Program-made: the position numbers and the translations under genes | Assembly (NCBI RefSeq): GCF_000247695.1 | Contig: NW_004624865.1 | Span: 4,408,719 to 4,472,718 of the forward strand | DNA: 64,000 nucleotides | Origin: Heterocephalus glaber | Taxonomy: Eukaryota > Chordata > Mammalia > Rodentia > Bathyergidae | Direction: 5' to 3' | The notes under the pieces: model-generated | Databases searched by the model: none | Told to the model about the DNA's origin: nothing | What the model saw: the letters and a program-made list of their open reading frames with translations, nothing else | Part shown: in pieces, positions 9,511-21,535 of the stretch | How the letters are laid out: each line of letters begins with the position of its first letter | Position numbering within the stretch: the first letter of the stretch is position 1

Positions 9511-9695
9511 GCCAGGTATGATGGCATGTGCCTATAATCCTAGTACTCTGGGAGGTTGAGACAGGAGGATCTCAAGTTGAAGCCCAGCCTGAGCAACTTA
9601 GTGATTTAGGGAGACCCTACCTCAAAATAAAAAAATAAAAAAGTCTAAGGATGGAAGTCAGTGCAGAGGCCCTGAGTTCAGTCTCCAGTACCAGG
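9511..9695 (+). mobile_element. B1-dID composite SINE
   Basis: B1 part from GGTATGATGGCATGTGCC, A-rich linker, then a diverged ID part ending CAGTCTCCAGTACCAGGG. Confidence 0.8.
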
Positions 9696-9715
9696 GAGAC
9701 CCAGACAGAGAGGCA

Positions 9716-9760
9716 CAGGTTCCTAACCAGCAGGTTCCTAACCAGCAGGTTCCTAACCAG
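9716..9760 (+). repeat. Three tandem copies of a 15-mer
   Basis: CAGGTTCCTAACCAG is repeated three times without interruption (9716-9730, 9731-9745, 9746-9760), just downstream of a composite SINE. Confidence 0.95.
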
Positions 9761-10360
9761 CAAACGTGAGGGTCTTAGAGCCACTCTGAAAACTGGGACT
9801 CTAGCGTCTGGGTGTGGGAAGCCTCCATGCTGGGAGGAGCCCAATCCCAGAGGATTCACTAGCAACTGTGGACCAGGTTCAGTGCAGTGGCCACACCTAC
9901 GCCTCCAGCTGCACCCAGGTTTTGGGCCTTGGGGGCTGCACCCCTCCAGACACCACTTCTCCCAGCCCCAGAGCCACCACGCCCTCACAATTCCAGCCCA
10001 CACAATCTGTAGCTGTAAAGTGGGTGTGGCCAGCTGCTCAGTGTGAGATACATTGTCGCACAGCCACCCAGCCCTGGGTGTGGGAAACTTTGTTACACAG
10101 TAACAATAACTGCAACAAATGGAAAGCATTCCTGGATCAGACTTGCTGACCACTCACCCACGGGCATTAACGCTTCTCTGCTGACAGTGTGTGACTCTTC
10201 CCAGCACTCTGCCAAGCACTGTAGGAAAGAAAACCCAGCACTCCCAAACGTCCTACGTTGTCCAGTAGTTCACTTTTTTGGGGGGAAGGGCTTTTTAAAA
10301 AATCTACTTCAGACAAGCGCCTTAGGTTTATGCAGCAATATTAGGCTTAATAAAGCAACA

Positions 10361-10502
10361 GCCGGGCATGGTGGCACATCCCTGTAGACCCAGCACTCAG
10401 GAGGCTGAGGCAGGAAGATCACTATAAATTCAAGGCCAACCTGAGCTACCTAGTGAGCAGCCTGAACTACACAGCAAGACCCTGACTCAAAACAAAAAAC
10501 CA
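10361..10502 (+). mobile_element. B1-type SINE
   Basis: Starts GCCGGGCATGGTGGCACATC and ends CTGACTCAAAAC plus an A-rich tail. Confidence 0.9.
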
Positions 10503-10649
10503 ACAAGCCAAAGTCAAGGTCATTTGAAATTACATTCCAACATGAAAAGGAAAGCAGAACAATTGTGAGTGGCTGTGTCAGGTTTAGCCAGCCTCACAGT
10601 TGGAAGCACAAATGGAATATCAGGAAAGAGGAAGTTGTTAGGGCTCATG

Positions 10650-10790
10650 AAGCCTAGGTTCAAACCCAGCCCCCCGACACACACCACATATGTTGTCTGT
10701 GGCCTTGACCAAGCAATTTCATCTTTCTGAGCTTCAGTCCCTTCTCTGATGCAGGATAGTCTCAAAGTGTTTCTCACCCACGCAGCTGGT
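10650..10790 (+). mobile_element. MIR remnant
   Basis: The pattern TTCAAACCCAG, GGCCTTGACCAAGCAATTTC and CTGAGCTTCAGT is that of the mammalian MIR core in sense orientation. Confidence 0.6.
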
Positions 10791-10837
10791 ATCCTGCCCA
10801 AAGGAGCAGAGGCACTTTGTGGAGCTTTAGATAAGAG

Positions 10838-10916
10838 AATGCCTGGCGCCTGTCCTCCTGGCGCCAGCACTCTGGAGGCTGAGGCAGGAGGATTGCTGTG
10901 ACTTTGAGACCAGCCA
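10838..10916 (+). mobile_element. B1-type SINE fragment
   Basis: Partial B1 with GGAGGCTGAGGCAGGAGG and a truncated right end. Confidence 0.7.
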
Positions 10917-11272
10917 CAATTTAGTCTCTCTGGAATCTGTCCACAGAGGACCCAGTCCTTCAGGGGGAGAAAATGGTCAACATCCATTCTGGATCACTTT
11001 GGAAAACTGGGGTCCAGATGCTTAGCTTTTCCTTCAAGTGGAATGGATTAAAGAGGTAATTGAACTTTATAAACATTTGAGATGTCTTCTGACTCTGCCA
11101 GAATCTCAGACATTCAGGGAGTCTTAAGACTCAAAATCTCACGCATCTGCGTCCGTTGCCACCTCATTTATGGACAAGACCATCCCAGTGGTTCCAAAGG
11201 CTTGGAAATGCCGAAGAGACACTCAGCATTCTGCCTGGAGAAACACAAGCCAGCTCTTCTCGTAGAAACTCG

Positions 11273-11416
11273 AGCTGGGTGTGATGGTGCATACCTGTGA
11301 TCCGAGCAAGAAGGCTGAGGCAGGAGGATCACCAAGAGTTTGAGGCCAGCCTGGGCTCCATAGTGAGTTCAAGGCCAACGTGGACTACATAGCGAGACCC
11401 TGTCTCAAAAAAACAA
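11273..11416 (+). mobile_element. B1-type SINE
   Basis: Full-length B1 with the internal quasi-duplication and a CTGTCTCAAAAAAAC end. Confidence 0.9.
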
Positions 11417-11639
11417 GGAAGAAACTCAGGGGCTGAGAGGACCCCAACTTTTGCTGCATGCTCATGAGAGACAAATGATGTGATTTTCCTGCTTAGAGAT
11501 CTGAAATATTAAGGGAAATGGAAATCTTGTAGTAATTGCTTATTTATAACACTCCAGCTCGCTCAGAATTAATAGTTAAGTCTTGCTTTTAACTTCATAG
11601 TAGTAACTGCATTCAGCTCTTAATAAACTCATCTTTACC

Positions 11640-12000
11640 TAAGTCTCTGGCAGGTGGACAACTTCTGGTCCCTGTGCCTCAGCACAGTGTCTTTACCTGC
11701 GTTGTCCTGGCGGCCTCAATGTCCTGGATTCAACACGTGTTCCTTTCCTGGTCATTTTGACTCTGGGGAAGAGCCGGAAGTCACACACTGATTTGGTGAC
11801 TAAAGTGGACAAGGACACAGCATCCTGTTTTATGAGCTGCCTTTCTGCTGGGTGGCGCTCAGCAGCAGGAGTCACTGTATTTGTGATCCCACCCCATAGA
11901 CCCTCAGGACAGAGGACTCCAGAGCTGCTGCAGGAAGTGGTGAGGACGACGGGAGGAGAGTGTGCAAAGGGGATTCATGGCAGTGGGGCTTTACTGTGGT
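11640..12000. mobile_element. Mariner-derived inverted-arm repeat, copy A
   Basis: The left arm encodes on the - strand a decayed mariner transposase stretch, CDFRLFPRVKM (11753-11785), related to the third-aspartate region of Tc1/mariner transposases (CDFFLFP-type motif). The right arm (about 11890-12000) reads the other way and resembles the transposase C-terminal region on the + strand. The same arrangement, including the junction between the arms, recurs in copy B. It is not expected to be active. Confidence 0.6.
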
Positions 12001-12534
12001 GCCTTCTGTACCCTAAACACACACCGTGTTTGCCAGCCAGCCCTGTGTGCAGACCCCATGCCTTTTGGTCTAAGCCTCTGAGGAGCTCCTGGAACCAGGC
12101 CCCTCAGCTGCCCACTGTGTACACCAGTGCTGCTACTCACTGGTACTTTTCAAAACTTTGGACATTGGAGTTAATACGGAGTTGTGCTTTCCTTCCCACA
12201 AAGCCATTGTTAAGGAGTTGGTGGGTTTCCAGACTCCAAGAGCTCTGTGTGGCAGGAATATATCCCAGGCTCCTGCCGCTGCCTACCTGAGCCTCCTCCT
12301 CCCTCCCGGGCACCTCTGCCCCCCGACAGGTGAGCAGGGCAAACAGATCTGAGGCTGCTCTACCACCAAAGCACTGTTCCACTTGTCCCACCGGCCCGGG
12401 GCTTCCTGGTCCCCCCAGCCTAGTGATCCAGTGCGCTCCGTCCTTCCACTCTTCCTGTTTAAAATACTGGGCCACTGCTTATGGATTCATCCACAGAGAG
12501 ATCCACAGCTAAATGTTTTTAAGAACACAGACAA

Positions 12535-12722
12535 GCCAGGCACAATGGCGCAAACCTGTCAACCCAGCACCCTGGGAGGCTGAGGCAGGAACATTGCAAG
12601 TTTGAGCCCAGCATGGGCCACTTAGCAGCCCTTTGAGATCCTGCCTCAAAAATAAAAAGGGCTGGGGATGCAGGTCAGGGTGAAGGCCCTGAGCTTGATC
12701 CCCAGTAACGAAAAGAAAAGGA
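12535..12722 (+). mobile_element. B1-dID composite SINE
   Basis: B1 part (GCCAGGCACAATGGCGC) through CTGCCTCAAAAATAAAAAGG, then an ID part (GCTGGGGATGCAGGTCAGGG) and an A-rich tail. Confidence 0.88.
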
Positions 12723-13102
12723 AAGTACAGACTTTTATTTCTAATGTTATTTTAGTTCTAGTGTCCTATGATTTGCTATGTTGCTTATAACTGAATGGAA
12801 ATAATCATTGCTTTCTTCACACTAGGGCACCAAATCGCCCTTTCTGTTAAGCTCAGCAGGATTAGGGAGACACCCGGACAGTAGGGTTGTTCAGAACGCT
12901 CTCCAGGTGCTCTGAACATGAAGCCAGGTTGAGCTCCTGGATGTGCTACAACAGTCTTCCTGCTCTGTGGGGTGGGGCCCACAACCCGGGCTCTCTCTGC
13001 GGCTCCCTTGGGCGGATGCAGGGTGCTCCCGACCTTCCGAGGTGACACATGCTGACTGCAGGGCTGTCCTTGTGTGTCACACTTATTAGAATTGCTCTTT
13101 GG

Positions 13103-13212
13103 GTCGGGCGTGGTGGCACACAGCTGTCATCCCAGCACTTGGGAGACTGAGGCAGGAGGATTGCTGTGAGTTCAAGGCCAGCCTGGTCTGCAGAGTCATT
13201 CAAGGCCAGCAT
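13103..13212 (+). mobile_element. B1-type SINE
   Basis: Starts GGGTCGGGCGTGGTGGCAC and lacks the usual CTGTCTC end; it abuts a MIR remnant. Confidence 0.85.
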
Positions 13213-13340
13213 TATCTCCAGGTTATATAGGAGGAGACAAAGCTGAGCGATAAAATCATCCTACACAATTACACAGCTGAGGGGCACAGCTCTGATTCAA
13301 AGCTGGGTCCACCGGCCCCAAAGCCTGGGCTCTCACCCTC
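13213..13340 (-). mobile_element. MIR remnant
   Basis: Antisense MIR pattern: AATTACACAGCTGAGGGGC followed by GATTCAAAGCTGGGTCCACC. Confidence 0.6.
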
Positions 13341-13540
13341 CCGGCCCCCTGGCAGCATCAGCGAGGGTGTCCTGGCAGTGACCCGAGTCATCCTTTCATC
13401 TTGTAGTCTCAGAGGACGAGACTGCCCTGGGGAAGGGGCCTCCTCACGCGGGGGAAGTCAGGTGTCGGTGCACTTGTGACGAGGCCCATTCTGACATCCC
13501 CCAGACACAGGATGCAGCCACTGCCCGGGGCGAGGCCACA

Positions 13541-13541
<1 letters not shown>

Positions 13542-13587
<46 letters not shown>
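13542..13587 (+). repeat. (AC)23 microsatellite
   Basis: Forty-six uninterrupted bases of AC. It produces artefactual cysteine-valine open frames on the - strand. Confidence 0.98.
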
Positions 13588-13590
<3 letters not shown>

Positions 13591-13934
13591 TGCCAGGCAC
13601 CGACTCCCTGACTGCTCAGAAATCCTGCCCACCGGGGCTGCGTCTTTTGAGCCGTCAAGCACGCTGGCCCCGGAGCCAGACGCTGTCTCCAGTGCCTCGG
13701 TCCAGAGCTGAGTCACTGATTTATTTCTAAACCGGGCAGCTTGTGACCCCACCCGGGCGGTCCTGTTCCTGCCCCCCCGCCCCGCTGTGAGGCCTCTCCC
13801 CAGCTTGGAAACAAAGTGTCCTTCGGGCCTCGGATTAATCTCCTTTCACACCTGAGTACATGAAAGCCAAACCTGCAAATTCAGGGCCAAAACTCCAGTC
13901 TTCAAACACCCACAGTGAACCAGTCTCTTTTCTC

Positions 13935-13936
<2 letters not shown>

Positions 13937-13965
<29 letters not shown>

Positions 13966-14047
13966 GAGACAGGGTCTCCCAACATAGTTCAGGCTGGGCT
14001 CAAACTCATGGTGATCCTCTTGCTTCAGCCTCCCAAGTGCTGGAATA
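13937..14047 (-). mobile_element. B1-type SINE
   Basis: A (TTTTG)n tail in reverse, then TTTTTTGAGACAGGGTCTCC and the reversed B1 body. Confidence 0.85.
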
Positions 14048-14420
14048 GCTAAGTATCTTGAGATGAAATTACATTGGATTTAGGGTGGGCCCTGAGGCCA
14101 GCCACGGGGACATCCCGGCCTCCGCCAGCTCTGTGGCCTAAATCCTGCTCAGTCTCAAGTTTTAGGTTCCGTGTCACCTCCTCCAGGAAGTGTGCCCGAG
14201 TCTCTCTGGCACCGCAAGGGTCCTTTGGGCTGGAAGCTCAGAAACACCCAACAGCACTGACTTCTTCAACAGCGAGGGGGATTTATTGCCTCCGGTGACT
14301 GTAAAACCTGGAATAGGAGGAGTTAGGCGAGGAATATTCTGGTGACTCAGGGACCAGTTTATTTCTGTCTCTTTATTCACCTTCTGTATTCAGCCTCTTT
14401 GACTCATGGGTAACAAAATA

Positions 14421-14528
14421 GCAGCCTGTAGTCCCAGCCCTTGGGAGGCTGAGGCAGGAGGATCACTGTGAATTAGAGGCCAGCCTAGACTACATAGAGA
14501 GACCTTGGCTCAAAAAAACAAAACAAAC
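14421..14528 (+). mobile_element. B1-type SINE, 5' truncated
   Basis: Body from AGCCTGTAGTCCCAGCC through CAAAAAAACAAAACAAA, directly followed by an ID element. Confidence 0.85.
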
Positions 14529-14619
14529 CCGGGGATTTAGCTCAGTGGTTCCACTGCCTGCCTTGCAAAAACAAGGACCCGAGTTCGATCCGATCCCCAG
14601 TACCAAAACAAAAACAAAA
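14529..14619 (+). mobile_element. ID-type SINE with 5-base B-box duplication
   Basis: The A box is intact. In the B box GATCC is duplicated (TTCGATCCGATCCCC), which would disrupt the internal promoter of this copy. Confidence 0.9.
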
Positions 14620-16097
14620 TAGCTTCCAGCAGCTCCTAGGGCTTCACCCAACATGGTAACCCAAACAACCAGTCTGATTGGTCCACCTTGGAGGGTGTGG
14701 TCACCCTTGAAGCAATCACTGTGTACATGGGGAGATGGTATGCACTGATTGGCCAAGTCAGGTAATGTGATTAACCAGAGAGGGTGGATCCACTCCCCCA
14801 AGGCACATGGTACCCACGTAGAAAGGGGGTATTGGAAAGGCAGGAGAGGAATACATGCTGAGACACAATAGTGAAACAACCCTCACATCTGCTCCCTCTT
14901 CTGTGTACCCAATATGTGGGCCAACAGTTCCACTGAGGCACTGGTCATCCTTGCTTTGTGTCGTATTTCCTCCCTCAGGAAATTCCCAGCATCTTGGGAC
15001 CAGAGGCCGTAGTGTCTTGGTCCCACCCTGACCCCTGGCTTCCTTCACATGGTTGTAGCTCAATCAAGCTTGGTTGAAGTGAATTACATTTTTTAAAGGA
15101 AATAAAGAAAAAGTTGTTTTCATACTTTCAAATTCCCGAAGGATCCAATTACTCCTCTGCCCCCACTGATTTATCCCTCATCCCGTAAGTGAGGATAGTC
15201 ATGGCCCCAAAAGGCTCTCACATGCCATAACCTGATACATTCAGAACATTTTAGGCATTTTAGACATTTTAAAACCCAAGTCCGATGTCCCCTGCATTTT
15301 TTGTGTGTGAATTCGTGCAGTTATAAATAGAAATGGAAAAGACTGGGGCTCTGTGGGCTCATTGGCAGCCACCCTGGATTTGGACCCCCAAATATAGTCT
15401 GCTGATGATTTGCCGCAGGCAGTTTTGTTTTTTCTAATTCCACTCAGCCCATTATTCCGAGCAATCATCCTGAATATTTGTTCAACAGTACATTTTTCCC
15501 ACTTTTGGAGGGGGGTGTGTGTGTGGCTTCTTCTTTAAAAAGAGATGAAAATCTCAGGCACAGATATATATATACCCTGGTGCTTGGCTATAGTACATCT
15601 CTCTCGGGCAACTCTGGCCCTTGTCTGTGGGATTGGTTTAAATCTGGAAGCTTCCAGAGGCCTTGATCTAATGCTCCTGTTTCCATAGCTCACACCAGTG
15701 CCAGGACCCCAGGATGTTTCAGGGAGGGAGTGGGACACAGAGTGACTCTGTTAAACAGAAGGGACAGGAAGGGCGGCTTGAGGAGAGGTTTCTGAGACAG
15801 CAGAGCAGAGCCGGGCCGGCCTGCAGCCTCCCCAGCATGGTGCACTGTCCTCCCTACACTCCCTCCTCTCTTCTCTCCTTCTGACACTTCCCAAGCCCCA
15901 CTTCCCTGCTAGTGTGACACGTCTGGTTATGACTGATGCAGATCCCCCAACATATGGTTGGCCATGTCTAAATGTCAGCTGTCTTTCCAAGTTTCAGGTC
16001 ACACCACCCATGTCTTTGACAAGGGATTAGATTCCCAGGGCAGACCAGAGACATCCATGTCACCCCAAAATGCTAGTGACATTCAAGGGATCAGCAC

Positions 16098-16182
16098 TTT
16101 TTTTTTTTGTACCAGGGATCGAACTCAGGACTGTGCGCTTCTGAAGCAGGTTGCGGAACCACTGAGCTAAATCCCTGGCCCT
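16098..16182 (-). mobile_element. ID-type SINE inserted in a B1 tail
   Basis: A reversed ID flanked by direct repeats TCAGCACTTTTTT on both sides. It sits at the poly(T) start of the antisense B1 that follows. Confidence 0.9.
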
Positions 16183-16189
16183 GGTCAGC

Positions 16190-16335
16190 ACTTTTTTGAG
16201 ACAGGGTTTCACTATGTAGTTCAAGATGGCCTTGAACTCATTGTGTAGCCCAGGCTGGCCTCGAATTCACAGCAGTCCTCCTGCCTCAGCCTCTTGAGTG
16301 CTGGGATTATAGGTGTGCACTACCATGCCTGGCTG
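16190..16335 (-). mobile_element. B1-type SINE
   Basis: A reversed full-length B1 beginning CTTTTTTGAGACAGGGTTTC; older than the ID inserted at its tail. Confidence 0.9.
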
Positions 16336-16421
16336 AGACCAGCTGTTCTAAAGGCATAGACCTGACTGGCCTTTTCATGAAATCTCAGATGTGTGAGACA
16401 AACACTTAGAGATGAATCTCA

Positions 16422-16545
16422 TTTTTTTTTTTACTGCTGTGACAAGAGTCTTGCTCTGCAGCTCAGGCTGGCCTTAAGCTCAGGATCCTCCTGCCTCAGC
16501 CTCCCCAGTGCTGATACCACAGATGCACACCACCATGCTGGGCTA
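16422..16545 (-). mobile_element. B1-type SINE
   Basis: A reversed B1 with a T-run and the degraded start ACTGCTGTGACAAGAGTC. Confidence 0.8.
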
Positions 16546-17399
16546 ACAGCCATGCATTATTGAGTAGCTGGAGCAGTCCAGGGTGGTCCGTCTGCTAGGC
16601 CTTCCCACAAGTAGGAAAGGGACAGAGGAAAAGGAAAAGGCAAACCCATTTGAGTGCTGCAGCAGAACATAGTCTTAAGTTGATCAGCAACCACTCTTTC
16701 CGTATCTCCAGCGGCACTGACTCCTGATTGTAAGCAACTGGGGCTCCAAGATGCTTTGCTCACATGAGGCCCCTGATTGGCTTTGCCACTCCTGGAGTCC
16801 CTCCTTGACTGGAGGAAGCGACAATGGATGCACTCTAGGAATTACGAGGTTGGCAGGAGGAACTCTCAAGGGACAAGCTCCTCTTTTGAAAAAAGCACAG
16901 GAAACAAACTGTCTGCAGTTGGGCTGCTGCCCTCTTGGCTCTGTGGTACCCAGCTCCCTCGGCCATGAGTATACCACCAGCAGTTCTTCTGCCCAGGCTC
17001 GGAGCAGCCTGCATCTGCACCACCTGTCAGGTGGGAGGGACTGGGGTGCAAGGCCTGGGGACTGCGGCTCAGCCAGGCCCCTGATGTCTGCCAAGTGTGG
17101 TGGCAGCAGCCCTGAGAACTGACCCGTCTGCAATTGCAGATTCAGCCGTAGACAGCACAGGACTCCACACCAGAGGACAGCGGCTTTGCCACAGCACAAA
17201 GAACAAGTCCCCACTGATGTGCTGGAGGGAAGAGAGAGCAGCGGAGATCTGTGGACAGGAACAATCTCCTTATATTACTACTTTCAATAATTTTAATAAT
17301 AGAGCCTCTACTGTACATTTTTCTCTAAGTATTTTCATCCACATCAACTCATTCATTCTCTCAGTATCCCCCTGAAGTAGAAAAGCCTGGGGAAGAAAA

Positions 17400-17521
17400 G
17401 CCAGGCACAGTGGTGCACACCAGTAATGCTAGCACTCTGGGAGGCTGAGGCAGGAGGATTGCTGCAAGTTTGAGCCCATCCTAGGCTACATAGCCAGACC
17501 CTGTCTATCAGCAACAAAAAA
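17400..17521 (+). mobile_element. B1-type SINE
   Basis: Starts AGCCAGGCACAGTGGTGCAC and ends with a CCCTGTCTATCAGC variant. Confidence 0.88.
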
Positions 17522-17534
17522 GCCTGGGGCATTA

Positions 17535-17600
17535 TTTTCCCACAGAATAGATGAAAAAACTGAGGCTCAGCTAGGGCCTCTGGCTGCGTGGTTCTCAGAA
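17535..17600 (-). mobile_element. MIR fragment
   Basis: Antisense MIR motif GATGAAAAAACTGAGGCTC; short, so tentative. Confidence 0.45.
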
Positions 17601-18841
17601 GTGATAGGAGAGATGGCTGTCACGCGGCGCATTCCCGCACAGACATGACGCTCTGCACAGAGGGGCTTCTGAGAGTGACAAGGGATCCCATAGACCTATC
17701 CCAGGGCTCGGGGGACCCAAGAGGGCTCTGGCACCTGGGGCCTGGAGAAGCCAGGAGCGGCAACCGGGGTCTGTGCAATGGGCGGAGGCTGCCAGGCCGC
17801 GACCCAGGCCCACAAAGTCGGGCCCCACAGCCGCAGGCAATGGAGGGGAAGCTCAGAGCAGGCCTGGGGGTGGGAATGTGCAGCTGTGACCCTCGCAGGG
17901 CTTGAGTTGCCACAGGGACACACTCGGGGGTCTGTGACGCTCTGGCCACCTTGCCATCACCTGTGTGGTAAGCAACACCTTCCCCGGAGCAGCTCAGTGT
18001 CCAGGATGTGAAGTGTTGCTTCTCCCACTTTTTATTTCATTTCTCTACAGAGCCTCCAGTCCAATGGGGAAGAGACTTGGTTTCCGTCTGTGTGTGGCTT
18101 TGCACAAGTGGACCCGGGGCTCCGCCCTGTCTTCTGTGCGCTTCCCCCAGGCCTCTCACGGCACGCCTCTAGGGTCCTGGAGAGCAGATCCCCAAGACCT
18201 GGCCAAGGCTCAGATCTGTCTGTCCTACAGGGCTCACAGGAGACCCTGGGCTGTGGCCATGATGGCAGTGGGGATGGCATTCGGGTGATTGGGTAGTGGT
18301 GGCCGTGGTGTCCCACGCTGGTGTGCAAACCCGAGGCTGGAGGAGCTCTTGGCTGCAGACCCCACACCTGGAGCCTCGGTGGCCAAGACGTGTGTGAAGC
18401 CCTTCCCGGGTGCAAACCCAGCGGCTCCACCTGGAAGGAAGAGGAGAGAGCAGCGAGCCGGGCGAGCCCTCTGCCAGCCCGGCCAGCCCGAGGGTGCTGG
18501 GCACACGGAGTTTCAACCCGGCCTCTTCAAGTCCAAGTGGCGGATGGGACACCGCACATTGCTCGATAGTGGACACCTGTCTCCAGGCCAGGCCCGGACC
18601 ACGGTGAGCTGCTGAGGTGGCTTCCGCTGATGTCACCAGCAGAGGCGGGACAGTAGTGTGGACTTAGGGTGAGGGAACGGTTTCCTGTCTGCAAGGCTCA
18701 GTTCCTGAAGCCACCCGGCCCGGCGCAAAAGGTTCTGGCCCAGACGCGCGAGGACGCTGCTGTTCTCCCCATCTTTCTCTGGCCACAGACCCGTGGACAT
18801 GCCAGGCCCTCCTAAAGGGTACTAAGGTCACGGCAGCCCAC

Positions 18842-18993
18842 TGGGCATGGAGACACACGTCTGGAGGCTGAGGCAGGAAGATTGCAAGAGTGAGCTCAGC
18901 TTGAATGGCTTACAAAGACCTCTGGCTCGAAATTCACAATTGAAGCAAGGCTGGGGATGTAGCTTAGTGCGAAGGTTCAACTCCTAGTAGTGA
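18842..18993 (+). mobile_element. B1-dID composite SINE
   Basis: Diverged B1 (GGAGGCTGAGGCAGGAAG), then an ID part (GGCTGGGGATGTAGCTTAG) running into a purine repeat. Confidence 0.8.
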
Positions 18994-19060
18994 AAAGAGA
19001 GAAAGAGAGAGAGAGAGAGAGAAAGAAAGAAAGGAAGGAAGAAAGAGAAAGAGAAAGACC
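18994..19060 (+). repeat. GA/GAAA-rich purine microsatellite
   Basis: Mixed (GA)n, (GAAA)n and (GGAA)n derived from the tail of the preceding composite SINE. Confidence 0.9.
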
Positions 19061-19697
19061 ACAAAAGCTTGCCTAAAACAGAAGCAACCTAAATATCACC
19101 AAATGCAGGCATTCTGAAGGCCGTAGGAACAAGACGGTGACTTTTTCCAAAAGCTAAAGGGTACAATCTTAACACCCAGGCGGCTCACTTTGTGACCCTT
19201 TCTTCTTTCGCTGTTAAAATAGCCTCTCTCTTGTGCGTGATGGTGGCAGGGATACGGAGGCTAGCGTTCATCCAGTGCCACCAGGTGCCCAGAGTGGTGT
19301 GAAAGCCTGAGGGCCATGGATCTCACTCAGTCCCCACAGGAGACTTCAGGGGTAGGTGTGACAAGTAACCCAGGCTCCAGAGACACTGCCTTGGCCTCCG
19401 TCCCCCAGCAGGACTCGAGCCAGGACCCAGCTGCGCTGTGTGAGCCAGTCTGACCTCGCCACGCGCATTCTCCCCTTCCCGTTGCCCTGCCTGTGTAGAT
19501 TACAGGTGGTTTTGGAATTTTTATGTCCTGTTCTCCCAGAAGGAAAGTCTGGCGATGCCCAATTGGAGCTGCCTGTTTTCTTCATGAACTTGACCGGTCC
19601 ACATCTGATTCCTTGAACAGCTGCCCGAGGTGGTGGACTTGAATTCCCCAATATCATCCAACCAATGGGAACCAAAGTTAGATGTAGGGAAAACCTG

Positions 19698-19884
19698 TCT
19701 GGGTGTGGTAGTGCACAACTGTAATCCCAGCACAGTGGGAGGCTGAGGCAGGAAAATCTCCTGGGAAGTGTGGGAAGACACTGTTTGGAAAAATTTTTTA
19801 CGAGTGTTAAAAAGGGATAGGGATGCAGCTTAGTGGTAAAGCATCCTTGGGTTTGGTTCCCTAGTATTTGGGAAAAGAAAAGGC
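19698..19884 (+). mobile_element. B1-dID composite SINE
   Basis: B1 part from GTCTGGGTGTGGTAGTGC and a diverged ID part (GGGATGCAGCTTAGTGG) with an A-rich tail. Confidence 0.8.
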
Positions 19885-20299
19885 TGACCTAGCAGATTTC
19901 CTGGGGAGACTCAAACCTTTTGGGCATTTCTGTGGTGAGGACACGGCCCCAGCCAGGCACGAGTGCACCTCTCCCTGGCCCCTCCACCTCTGCCCACGCA
20001 AGAAACTCCTTTCCCATTGGCCGTCTCCAAGGTGAAGGCGAGAGGGAGAGAGTGTTTAAACAGTTTCCATGGCAATCGCTTCAGGTGGTTGTTGCCTTGG
20101 TGATCGTGGGAAGGGAGAGGTGGCTGGGCTCCCCGGGTCTGCCCCCTCGCCGGCTGCCCCTCTGGAAAAGGGCTCCGAGGTCAGGAGCTCACGAGGCAAT
20201 GACAGCTTCCGGGTGACAGAGGCTGCCCAGGCCAGGAGAGCAACACTGCCTTTGAGCCTGGGTCTGGGCAGACTCAGCCTGGTGCACAGCGTTCCACCA

Positions 20300-20410
20300 C
20301 TGGGGTCAGTGAGCCCCTCTGTAAAATGGGCCCGGTAATAGCATCAACCCACATGGGCCGGGAGGACAGAAAGGGGCTCGGCATTTGTTAGGCGCCAGTA
20401 GGCGTGAGCC
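20300..20410 (+). mobile_element. MIR remnant
   Basis: CCCCTCTGTAAAATGGGCC and the following TAATAGCATCAACCC are MIR-like in sense orientation. Confidence 0.5.
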
Positions 20411-20616
20411 CTGAGGGTCCCACACGCGCCTGCCTTCTCATGAGCTGGCCTGGGCGGGCAGTGTAGATGCCAGCGCGTCGGATTTCATTCTCTTATTTTT
20501 ACCAGTGCACGTTTGCAACACACAATGATTATACCCAGCATGGGCAGCTGGAGCGTATACACAACACGTCTCAACCCTTTTCACTTCCCTTCCCCCACAA
20601 GTTGGAAATCGTAAGG

Positions 20617-20727
20617 CTATTTTATTTTAGAAACAGAGTCTTGTTATGTAGTTCAGGCCGGCCTTGAACTCACAGCAACCCTCCTGCCTCAGCCTCCCAA
20701 GGACAGGGCTGCACCACCATGCTTGGT
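20617..20727 (-). mobile_element. B1-type SINE
   Basis: A reversed B1 with a small deletion near its 5' end (CCCAAGGACAGGGCTGCACC). Confidence 0.85.
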
Positions 20728-21224
20728 TTGTCACGAGGCCGTTTGGCAGAGCAGGGAGCTGGGGGTGAGGGAAGGCAGTGAGTCGGCCCGCACCTCCCTC
20801 CCCCACCATCGAGAGCAGGACTCAGGCAAAGCCAGGCACTGGGACTCCAAACCCAAGCTCCTCTTGCCTGGTAGGTGCACTGACCGCCAGCCTGCCGCTT
20901 CCTTTCTGTGGCTCAAGCCAAGACTCTGCCCGCATCACCCGAGATTTGCACCCTAAGCCAAGACCAAGTGCACGCCAGCACCTGGCTGACAGAGCAGTGA
21001 CCAATCCCAGAAAGGAGAGTGAACCAGCTCAGTGAGGTGCTGGGAACCCGTCCACACTGCTGTCTAGGCTGCAGTGCTGGCGGAGGCAGGTGTCTCAGGG
21101 CCTCTTCGGTCTCCCCGACTTGTGCCATGGATGCACTACAGAGGTTTCACTTGTGTCATTGACACCTGATTCGGAAGGGGAGATATCACGCTCAGGAGAC
21201 GGCCAAAGTTAGGGCTAGACTGAC

Positions 21225-21535
21225 CCTGGGAATCAAAAGCCTAAATTCTACTGCCTGTTCCTCGCCACCGGCAGTGTGACCTTGGATGGGTAACTAAGCT
21301 CCATGAGGGTCAGTTTTCTGAGCTATAAAATACACCAGGTGTGGAGCCCCATACCTGTAATCCCAGCACTTGGGAGGCTGAGGCAGGAGGATTGCTGCAA
21401 GTTCAAGGCCAGCCTGGGCTGCACACTGAGTTTCTGTCTCAAAAGAACAAATATAAAATTAAACAGGCAGATAATACTATCTCTCAACAGCTTTGTGGGG
21501 AGGGGAGATGATAAAGTACCTGGAATTTAGACGTC
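21225..21535 (+). mobile_element. MIR remnant split by a B1
   Basis: GTGTGACCTTGGATGGGTAA and TTTTCTGAGCTATAAAAT precede the B1, and the continuing MIR-like 3' part follows it. Confidence 0.55.
21331..21446 (+). mobile_element. B1-type SINE inserted in MIR
   Basis: Reads ACCAGGTGTGGAGCCCC through TTTCTGTCTCAAAAG and splits the older MIR. Confidence 0.88.

Larger units (their letters stand above)
3419..11639. other. Intergenic block 1 (E2F6 to ROCK2), left part
   Basis: No exon recognised. Apart from the listed repeats, the unlisted stretches (about 3419-4269, 4444-5732, 6280-6568, 8670-9510, 9761-10360) are GC-rich unique sequence with chance open frames on both strands. It contains the assembly gap and several duplicated strings noted separately. 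Confidence 0.6.
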
